Shown piece after piece: positions 1-5,445 of a DNA stretch of 6,370 bases. Numbering within the stretch: the first letter of the stretch is position 1; each line of letters starts with the position of its first letter. The notes under the pieces are model-generated. The model worked only from the letters and a program-made list of their open reading frames with translations. It had not been told where the DNA came from and made no database searches. Both the position numbers and the translations under genes were made by a program. The stretch comes from Arcobacter sp. UBA7394 (GTDB lineage: Bacteria; Campylobacterota; Campylobacteria; Campylobacterales; Arcobacteraceae): NCBI GenBank assembly GCA_002470185.1, contig DKNG01000017.1, positions 1-6,370 on the forward strand, read 5' to 3'.

Positions 1-539
1 TTCCAATTTACACCAATAATAAATAAAATTCCATAACCAACTAAAAGCATAACAAGAGCTGTTCCTAAGTCTGGTTCTTTTGCAATTAAAATAAATGGCA
101 ATAAAATATAAAATGAGAAATAGATAAAATCAATAACTCCATAGCCATTTTTAGGGGGAGGACGACTATGTATTAAATAACCTAACATTAAAATGTATAT
201 AGGTTTAATCAACTCTGATGGTTGTATTGTTGTATTTAAAATAGGCATAGGTAGCCATCTTTTTGCACCAAGTTTTGTAACACCCCAAAATTCAACCGCT
301 AGTAGTAAAATAATTCCGAGCCAATAAAGAAAAGGTATGATTCTTAACTTTTTTCTTATAGGCAAAATGAAGACTACTGCAAAGGCAAAAAATGAAATTG
401 TAAAGTATATTAATTGTTTATTCGCTAATATTTCATTTGTTTCACTGATTAGGTGATGTGATAAAAACACCAATGGTAAAACAAAAATGATTAACAAATA
501 ATCAAAATGGGATATAATTCTCTTATCAAATAAACGCAT
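1..539 (-). CDS. rodA: RodA/MrdB, SEDS-family peptidoglycan glycosyltransferase (partial: N-terminal 179 residues)
   Basis: RodA is a polytopic inner-membrane SEDS protein that polymerises lipid II into glycan strands with a class B PBP during cell elongation. The minus-strand frame opens with ATG at 539-537 (MRLFDKRIIS) and stays open to base 1, giving 179 codons of a protein that is usually about 370 residues, so the C-terminal half is outside the window. Visible are several hydrophobic membrane segments (about residues 13-29, 43-60, 68-86, 112-123, 136-153, 160-178) and SEDS signatures: GAKRWL at 91-96, QPSELIK at 106-112 and KEPDLGTA at 154-161. The short N-terminus and the QPSE motif fit RodA better than FtsW, although FtsW cannot be fully excluded from half a protein. 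No clear Shine-Dalgarno precedes the ATG, and I found no convincing promoter on this strand; it would have to lie inside the divergent neighbour. The divergent order matches C. jejuni mrdB. Confidence 0.92.
   Translation of the reverse strand, partial: MRLFDKRIISHFDYLLIIFVLPLVFLSHHLISETNEILANKQLIYFTISFFAFAVVFILPIRKKLRIIPFLYWLGIILLLAVEFWGVTKLGAKRWLPMPILNTTIQPSELIKPIYILMLGYLIHSRPPPKNGYGVIDFIYFSFYILLPFILIAKEPDLGTALVMLLVGYGILFIIGVNW
491..518 (+). promoter_or_regulatory. Sigma70-type promoter for the plus-strand operon, inside the rodA 5' coding region
   Basis: A perfect -10 hexamer TATAAT lies at 513-518, and TTAACA (5 of 6 to TTGACA) lies at 491-496 with a 16-bp spacer. Transcription would start near 525, leaving a leader of about 34 nt before the ATG at 559. 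Because rodA starts at 539, the promoter sits over rodA codons 8 to 17. It is the only good promoter candidate I see for the six-gene plus-strand operon. The match is read from sequence; its activity is inferred. Confidence 0.6.
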
Positions 540-542
540 AGT

Positions 543-549
543 GAAAGAG
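543..549 (+). promoter_or_regulatory. Ribosome binding site deciding the start of the pseudouridine synthase
   Basis: GAAAGAG at 543-549 is followed by a 9-nt spacer and ATG at 559. This favours ATG 559 over the in-frame GTG at 541, which has no purine-rich motif upstream. The six extra residues from the GTG would not belong to any recognisable domain. Confidence 0.6.
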
Positions 550-558
550 TATCTAAAT

Positions 559-1545
559 ATGGATAAAAATTTTATTGTTCAAGAAGCAAATAGATTAGAT
601 AAATTTCTGGCATCACAAATTGATGCTTCAAGAAATCAAATAGAACAACTTATAAAAAAAGAGTTTGTTAAAGTAGATGGTAAGACAGTTTCAAAAACCG
701 GTCTAAAATTAAAAGAAAATCAAGAAATTGAAGTACATTTTCCACAAGCTGAATTAAATCCAGTGAAAGATGAAGCATTTGTAAAAGAATCACTAAAAGA
801 TAAGAATGTAAAAATAATATATGAAGATGATCATATTCTTGTAGTGAATAAACCTGCTGGTTTAACAGTACATGATGCTCCAAGTGTTAAAGATGCAACA
901 CTTGTGGATTGGTTAAAACTAAAAAATATTTCTCTCTCAACTATTTCAGGGGAAGAGCGACATGGAATTGTGCATAGATTAGATAAAGGAACAACTGGAG
1001 TAATGGTTGTTGCAAAAACTAATGAAGCGCATGTTGGATTATCAAAACAATTAGAAGAAAAATCTATGGGTAGATATTACTTAGCAGTGATTGATTTACC
1101 TCTTAAAGATAATATAATAATCGAAAAACCAATAGGAAGAAATCCAAATAATAGACTAAAAATGTCTATTGAATCTAATGGTAGAAATGCTAAATCTGCA
1201 TTCGCAAAAATAGCCCTTAGTAAGAATGAAAAATATGAACTAGTTGCTGCAAAATTATTTACAGGTAGAACGCACCAAATTAGAGTGCATTTAGGCTCGA
1301 TAAATAGGCATATTCTAGGTGATAATTTATATGGTTTTAAGGGCGAATTAAATAAAATAAATAGATTTTATTTACACGCATATAATCTATACTTAACTCA
1401 TCCTATCACAAATGAAGAAATGAGTTTCAAAGCAGATTTACCAGAAGACATAAATAATTTTTTAAATAACAACTTTCAAATGGAGATGATAAATGACAAC
1501 ATTAGTGAAAACGACATCATTAGCAGCTTCACTTCTTTTACTTAG
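559..1545 (+). CDS. RluA/RluC/RluD-family 23S rRNA (or tRNA) pseudouridine synthase
   Basis: This enzyme isomerises uridine to pseudouridine in structured RNA. The 328-residue protein has an N-terminal S4 RNA-binding domain at about 10-56 (LDKFLAS at 13-19, ending near a VKVDGK turn) and then the catalytic domain at about 84-299. Catalytic motif II is HRLDKGTTG at 139-147, with the nucleophile Asp142. Other family motifs are NKPAGL at 97-102, RYYLA at 172-176 and RTHQIRVHL at 237-245. Length and S4-plus-catalytic order match RluC/RluD, but the target uridine cannot be read from sequence, so no symbol is given. The last 17 residues (from 312) are encoded in a 53-bp overlap with the next gene and look like a non-conserved tail. 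It is the first gene of the operon. A longer version starting at GTG 541 is possible but has no ribosome binding site. The family call is secure. Confidence 0.94.
   Translation: MDKNFIVQEANRLDKFLASQIDASRNQIEQLIKKEFVKVDGKTVSKTGLKLKENQEIEVHFPQAELNPVKDEAFVKESLKDKNVKIIYEDDHILVVNKPAGLTVHDAPSVKDATLVDWLKLKNISLSTISGEERHGIVHRLDKGTTGVMVVAKTNEAHVGLSKQLEEKSMGRYYLAVIDLPLKDNIIIEKPIGRNPNNRLKMSIESNGRNAKSAFAKIALSKNEKYELVAAKLFTGRTHQIRVHLGSINRHILGDNLYGFKGELNKINRFYLHAYNLYLTHPITNEEMSFKADLPEDINNFLNNNFQMEMINDNISENDIISSFTSFT
1482..1485 (+). promoter_or_regulatory. Shine-Dalgarno of the FN3 lipoprotein gene, inside the upstream gene
   Basis: GGAG at 1482-1485 with a 7-nt spacer to ATG 1493 is a strong ribosome binding site for this AT-rich region. 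It lies within the coding sequence of the pseudouridine synthase and supports the overlapping start rather than a later one. Confidence 0.7.
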
Positions 1546-2767
1546 TGGATGTAGTGGATTAAGCAACTTAGGTACACCTACAAAACCAAAAGTTGATGAA
1601 ACAGTTGAAGTAATTGACAGCAAATCGATTAAATCGATTGCTGATATTACTTCAATAGCTTTTGAATGGAAAAAAGTAGAAGACCCAAGAGTAGTTGGAT
1701 ACAACTTCTACAGAGCTAATATGCACAAAGATGGTAGAAGATTAAAACTTATCAAATCTCTTGATAACAGATACACTACGCACTTTGTTGATACAAAACT
1801 ACAACCTAACACAAAATATGTTTATCAAATATCTTCAAAAGCTATGAATGGTAGTGAATCAAATACTACTACTGCTTATGTAACACAAACAGCAGCTAGA
1901 GCTTTACCAGTTAGTTTTGCACAAGGTATTTCTAATTTACCAAACAGAATCAAACTTGTATGGAGACCGCATCCTGATTTAAGAATCAGATATTATGAAA
2001 TCCAAAAATTTGATACTGGTTTAAATAAATGGAAATTACTAAAAAGAATTGACGGAAGATTAAATGCTGAATACATTGATGATCGTTTAGGTAATAACAA
2101 ACTTTACAAATATAGAATTACTGCATTAACTTACGAAGATGTAGCAACTCAACCAACGGAAGTTATTACAGCGAAAACTAAACCTTTACCAATTGGTGTT
2201 CAAAACTTCCAAGCAACAGTAAATCAACCTAAAAAGATTGTATTAACTTGGGAACCTTCTCCAACTGAAGATGTATTAAAATATTCTATTCATAGAAGTT
2301 TATTTGAAAGTTTAGGTTTTAGTAAAGTTAAAGAAGTTTCAAAAGACACTCTTTCAGTAACTGATAAAATAGATTCAGATGGAAAAACTTACTACTACAA
2401 AGTTTTTGCAATTGATGAAGATCATTTAAGAAGTTCTGATAAGATTGATTCAAGAAGAGGTATGACTTTAAATAAACCTGCAAAACCTGTTATTACACTT
2501 GCACAGATTCAAGGTTCTAAAGCAATCTTAAACTGGTCTGCTGGTGATAAAAGAGCTATGTCATACAATGTTTATAAAACAACTGAAGTTAGCTTTTTTG
2601 AATCTAAAACAGAAAAATTCACTGATATCAAAGGACTTCGGTTTGAAGATAACAACATCATCAATGGAGTACAATACAAATACTCTATTCAATCAAATGA
2701 TGAATATGGATTAATGTCAGAAAAAACTGATGATGCAGAATTAATCCTTCCAAAAATTAAAAATTAA
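1493..2767 (+). CDS. flpA: FlpA-like lipoprotein with four fibronectin type III domains
   Basis: This is a predicted surface or periplasm-facing lipoprotein of 424 residues. The N-terminus is a lipoprotein signal: Lys6, hydrophobic residues 9-17, and lipobox L17-S18-G19-C20, so Cys20 should be acylated. Four FN3-like modules follow, at about 52-132, 138-228, 234-324 and 330-420. Each has the strand-B Trp (W59, W157, W253, W348), a central Y-x-(I/V)-x-(R/K) strand, and an aromatic strand-F pattern such as YVYQI, YKYRI, YYYKV or YKYSI. The gene sits between an RluA-family enzyme and trmB, as C. jejuni Cj1279c (FlpA) does. FlpA is a known fibronectin-binding adhesin, and WRPHPDLRI at 157-165 in module 2 closely resembles its reported binding motif. 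Whether this protein binds host fibronectin or has a general envelope role is not shown by sequence. The start is supported by GGAG at 1482. Orthology to flpA is an inference from motif, architecture and synteny. Confidence 0.86.
   Translation: MTTLVKTTSLAASLLLLSGCSGLSNLGTPTKPKVDETVEVIDSKSIKSIADITSIAFEWKKVEDPRVVGYNFYRANMHKDGRRLKLIKSLDNRYTTHFVDTKLQPNTKYVYQISSKAMNGSESNTTTAYVTQTAARALPVSFAQGISNLPNRIKLVWRPHPDLRIRYYEIQKFDTGLNKWKLLKRIDGRLNAEYIDDRLGNNKLYKYRITALTYEDVATQPTEVITAKTKPLPIGVQNFQATVNQPKKIVLTWEPSPTEDVLKYSIHRSLFESLGFSKVKEVSKDTLSVTDKIDSDGKTYYYKVFAIDEDHLRSSDKIDSRRGMTLNKPAKPVITLAQIQGSKAILNWSAGDKRAMSYNVYKTTEVSFFESKTEKFTDIKGLRFEDNNIINGVQYKYSIQSNDEYGLMSEKTDDAELILPKIKN
1618..1643 (+). repeat. Imperfect hairpin containing a tandem 9-bp repeat, inside the lipoprotein gene
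   Basis: AAATCGATT occurs twice in tandem at 1622-1630 and 1631-1639. With flanking CAGCAA (1618-1623) and TTGCTG (1638-1643) it can fold as an 11-bp stem with a single bulged A at 1624 and a 3-nt loop at 1630-1632. It encodes the KSIKSI linker just before the first FN3 module. It may be only a consequence of the repeated codons. Confidence 0.4.
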
Positions 2768-2784
2768 AAATAGTAAAGTAGACA

Positions 2785-3981
2785 ATGCCACATATCGTAT
2801 TTAATAAAAAAGAATTAATCACTACACCTTCTTCACATGAAGGTGTAGATTTTAAATTTATAGCAAAATCGTATAATTTCACAGACTATGAAAGAAATAC
2901 GGAATATAAAGTTGCTGTTGAGACTCAAGAAAAAGAGTTTTTATTAACAATTAAAAATAAAGACCAAGATCATATGCTTAAAATTGACAAGGTTACAAGA
3001 GTAGCTCCTGTAACAATTGTTAAAGATGCCTTGAACTCTTATGCAAGTGCTGTTGATGCAAATATTGTATTTTCAAATACAAATACAATCAACGTAAAAA
3101 TGGAACCACAAAAACAATATTTAAAAGATATTAACTATTTTGTTGATGAGTTCAAAACAGATAAAGAGATTCAAATTGAAATTGGTTTTGGAAGTGGTAG
3201 ACACCTAATTCACCAAGCAAAAGAAAATCCTGATGTTCAATTTATTGGTTTAGAGATTCATACTCCTTCAATTGAACAAGCATTAAAACAATTAGAACTT
3301 CAAAATATTACAAATGTTTTAATTGTTAATTATGATGCAAGATTATTCATGGAGTTTATTAAATCTAATCAAGTTGGAAAAGTATTTGTACACTTTCCAG
3401 TTCCTTGGGATAAAAAACCACATAGAAGAATCTATTCTAATGAATTTATCAATGAAGCACTAAGAGTTCTTAAAGTTGGTGGAACGTTAGAGCTTAGAAC
3501 TGATAGTAGAAAGTATTTTGATTACTGTACTGAACTTCTTACAAATCTTCCAACAGGAAGAATTACAATCGATATCAACAAAGATTTACCAGTTATTAGT
3601 AAATACGAAGATAGATGGAGAAAACAAGGTAAGAATATCTATGATGTAGTTTTAACAGCATCTAGTGAAGATGAGCAAGTAGTAGTTGATACTGATTTCT
3701 CATTTGATTTAGAAATTGAAGACTATTTAGAATTCATAAAAAATGTTTCTACAAAACCAATCGTTGAAAAAGGTTTCTTTATTCATATTGAAGATTTATT
3801 TACAATTGAAGGAAAAGAAAATTCTGGATTAATTGAACTTACAATGGGTAACTTTGATAGACCTGTAAGTAAATATATTCTAGTTGAAAATGGAAAACTT
3901 TCTTATTATCAAGGAAATCCTTTACCAACTAGCTCAAATATCAAAGCACATAAAAAATTAAAAGAGATTATTAGTAAATGA
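2785..3981 (+). CDS. trmB: TrmB, tRNA (guanine-N7)-methyltransferase, extended Campylobacterota form
   Basis: TrmB uses S-adenosylmethionine to form m7G at position 46 in the variable loop of tRNAs. The protein has 398 residues, against about 240 for E. coli TrmB. The methyltransferase core is about residues 112-292, with an unassigned N-terminal extension of about 110 residues and a C-terminal extension of about 105. In the core, the SAM site is IEIGFGSGRHL at 131-141, the acidic end of the next strand is GLEIH at 155-159, and an Asp follows in NYDAR at 182-186. The family motif appears as FPVPWDKKPHRR at 204-215, with Val206 where most bacteria have Asp. ELRTDS at 236-241 and the closing SKYEDRWRKQGKNIYD at 272-287 match the TrmB C-terminal motif. 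Long TrmB proteins are, to my knowledge, normal in Campylobacter. The gene starts 17 bp after the lipoprotein stop with only a weak purine stretch upstream, and its TGA overlaps the ftsE ATG by 4 bp. Confidence 0.93.
   Translation: MPHIVFNKKELITTPSSHEGVDFKFIAKSYNFTDYERNTEYKVAVETQEKEFLLTIKNKDQDHMLKIDKVTRVAPVTIVKDALNSYASAVDANIVFSNTNTINVKMEPQKQYLKDINYFVDEFKTDKEIQIEIGFGSGRHLIHQAKENPDVQFIGLEIHTPSIEQALKQLELQNITNVLIVNYDARLFMEFIKSNQVGKVFVHFPVPWDKKPHRRIYSNEFINEALRVLKVGGTLELRTDSRKYFDYCTELLTNLPTGRITIDINKDLPVISKYEDRWRKQGKNIYDVVLTASSEDEQVVVDTDFSFDLEIEDYLEFIKNVSTKPIVEKGFFIHIEDLFTIEGKENSGLIELTMGNFDRPVSKYILVENGKLSYYQGNPLPTSSNIKAHKKLKEIISK
2822..2848 (+). repeat. Perfect 10-bp inverted repeat (hairpin) early in trmB
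   Basis: CTACACCTTC at 2822-2831 and GAAGGTGTAG at 2839-2848 are exact reverse complements separated by a 7-nt loop. The arms are 50% GC in DNA that is otherwise about 30% GC. The hairpin lies 55 nt after the lipoprotein stop and 37 nt after the trmB start, over TrmB codons 13-22. The right arm is followed by ATTTTAAATTT, a broken T-rich run, so it could be a weak intrinsic terminator, an RNA-stability element or an attenuator, or have no function. Confidence 0.6.
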
Positions 3982-4640
3982 TAGAAGCAAAAAATATATA
4001 CTTATCATACGATGATAATAAATATATTATAAAAAAAGGTAATTTTAGCATTAAGCCTAGAGAGTTCATCTTCATTGGTGGAAACTCAGGTAGTGGTAAA
4101 TCTACTTTATTAAAATCATTCTATGGAGAAATCCCTTTAAAACATGGAAGTTTAAAAATTGAAGGTCAAGAAGTTCTTGGTATTCGAGGAAAAAAGCTAA
4201 GGGTTTTAAGAAAAGATATTGGTATTATATTCCAAGATTATAAACTAATCAATGAATATACTATTGAAGAAAATATCATGATACCTCTTAAAATTAATGG
4301 TTATTCAAACGAAGTATCAAAAGACCAAGCGAATAAACTACTAGCACATGTAAAACTAGGACATAGAGCTGGATATTATCCAAATGAGCTAAGTGGTGGG
4401 GAGCAACAAAGAGTTGCTGTTGCACGTGCCCTTGCTCATAATCCAAAAATCATTATTGCTGATGAACCTACAGGAAATCTTGATGATTATTCTGCTGATG
4501 TTGTATGGAATCTATTAAAAGGTGCAAATGAACAACTAGGTATTACCGTAGTTGTTGTAACACATAGAGTTCCTAGAAACTTAGGAATTAAATTTAGACA
4601 GCTATCACTAGAGGATGGAATTATTTATGAAGTTTCTTAA
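3978..4640 (+). CDS. ftsE: FtsE, cell-division ABC transporter ATPase
   Basis: FtsE is the cytoplasmic ATPase of the FtsEX complex, which uses ATP hydrolysis to switch on septal peptidoglycan hydrolysis through FtsX and a periplasmic effector. At 220 residues it has the usual length (E. coli 222). All ABC motifs are intact: Walker A GNSGSGKS at 35-42, Q-loop Gln86 in FQDYKL, signature LSGGEQQR at 138-145, Walker B IIIADEP at 158-164 with catalytic Glu163, D-loop GNLD at 166-169, and H-loop His196. LolD-type and MacB-type ATPases are similar, but the adjacent single ftsX and the downstream EnvC-like gene settle the assignment. ATG 3978 overlaps the trmB stop by 4 bp (ATGA), which implies translational coupling. 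The ribosome binding site is weak, at most the AAAGAG at 3961-3966. Confidence 0.95.
   Translation: MIEAKNIYLSYDDNKYIIKKGNFSIKPREFIFIGGNSGSGKSTLLKSFYGEIPLKHGSLKIEGQEVLGIRGKKLRVLRKDIGIIFQDYKLINEYTIEENIMIPLKINGYSNEVSKDQANKLLAHVKLGHRAGYYPNELSGGEQQRVAVARALAHNPKIIIADEPTGNLDDYSADVVWNLLKGANEQLGITVVVVTHRVPRNLGIKFRQLSLEDGIIYEVS
4611..4619 (+). promoter_or_regulatory. Purine-rich ribosome binding region deciding the ftsX start
   Basis: GAGGATGGA at 4611-4619 contains an ATG at 4615, but GAGG directly abuts that codon, leaving no spacer. The same purine stretch, read as GGA at 4617-4619, is 7 nt before ATG 4627. This favours 4627 as the start, and the purine stretch then serves as its Shine-Dalgarno. 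Confidence 0.5.
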
Positions 4641-5445
4641 GAATATTTTCGCATTTTTAATTCCCTTAACTGCTATGTTATTAGCTTTTTCTATTTATCT
4701 ATTAATTGATAATGTAGTAGATAACTATAAAACAAAAATATCAAAAGATTATTCTATTGTTATAGTTACAAATACACCATTAATAAAAGATAATATTGAT
4801 AAATTAGCAGGAATTAAAGTAGAAAGAATTCAGACTTTACAAAAAAAGAAGATTATTAATGATATAAAATCAAATCTTTCAAATACTTCTATCAAATTAT
4901 TAAAAAGAAAGTTACCTAATTTTTATCAAATTTATTTAGAAGTATTCCCAACTTCTAGTGAATTAGAGAAAATCAAAGATACTCTTTTACAAAATAAAAA
5001 TATTAGAAAAGTAGAAGTTTTCTCAAAAAATCATAATCAAACATATTTATTGTTAGTTTTATTAAATAGTGTTTCATTTATTTTATTTAGTATTATTACT
5101 ATTTTTGCCATTATAATTATTGCAAAACAAGTGAAACTTTGGTTTCATGAACATAGTACTAAAATAGCCATTTTAAGACTACATGGAGCATCTATTTTAT
5201 ATAGTGCATCAAGTGTACTAAATTATGCTATTATGAGTTCACTAATATCATTTATTACTGTTGGTGCATTTTTATATTATGTATCAAATAATATGATGGT
5301 TATATTTCCCGTAGAGCTACAGTCAATTATTGATGTTCAAATCGATTTTAACTATGAGTTATTCAAAATATTTATACTTTCATTTAGTATTTCTATTTTT
5401 ACAATTATTGGGGTTTTATTAAAATATAAAATAAATAATGACTAA
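4627..5445 (+). CDS. ftsX: FtsX, cell-division permease-like membrane protein
   Basis: FtsX is the inner-membrane half of FtsEX. It transports nothing known; its large periplasmic loop binds the hydrolase activator and passes on the conformational change driven by FtsE. The 272-residue protein has four membrane segments at about 7-27, 140-166, 200-220 and 245-265. The periplasmic domain is about 28-139, and both ends are cytoplasmic. The loop between the second and third segments (167-189) carries the conserved FtsX pattern ending IAILRLHGAS, the probable contact to FtsE. It is shorter than E. coli FtsX (352), mainly because it lacks the long cytoplasmic N-terminus. Starting at ATG 4627 gives a 14-bp overlap with ftsE; ATG 4615 would add four residues and give a 26-bp overlap, but has no spaced ribosome binding site. 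Its end overlaps the next gene by 8 bp. Confidence 0.92.
   Translation: MKFLKNIFAFLIPLTAMLLAFSIYLLIDNVVDNYKTKISKDYSIVIVTNTPLIKDNIDKLAGIKVERIQTLQKKKIINDIKSNLSNTSIKLLKRKLPNFYQIYLEVFPTSSELEKIKDTLLQNKNIRKVEVFSKNHNQTYLLLVLLNSVSFILFSIITIFAIIIIAKQVKLWFHEHSTKIAILRLHGASILYSASSVLNYAIMSSLISFITVGAFLYYVSNNMMVIFPVELQSIIDVQIDFNYELFKIFILSFSISIFTIIGVLLKYKINND

Noticed and set aside
541..558. GTG 541 as the start of the pseudouridine synthase
   Set aside because: There is no Shine-Dalgarno before it, while the GAAAGAG it would encode is well placed for ATG 559.
668..883. Minus-strand open frame of 71 codons
   Set aside because: It lies entirely within the well-supported pseudouridine synthase, has a low-complexity Leu-rich translation, and shows no ribosome binding site or recognisable domain.
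1462..1704. Minus-strand open frame of 80 codons
   Set aside because: It is antisense to the end of the pseudouridine synthase and the start of the lipoprotein, with no family features; both plus-strand genes are clearly real.
2839..2860. Hairpin in trmB as a strong rho-independent terminator
   Set aside because: The T run after the stem is interrupted by A residues, and the hairpin lies inside an intact gene followed by coupled genes, so full termination is unlikely.
4615..4626. ATG 4615 as the ftsX start
   Set aside because: The GAGG directly abuts the codon with no spacer, while ATG 4627 has properly spaced purines and gives a typical FtsX N-terminus. It remains possible.
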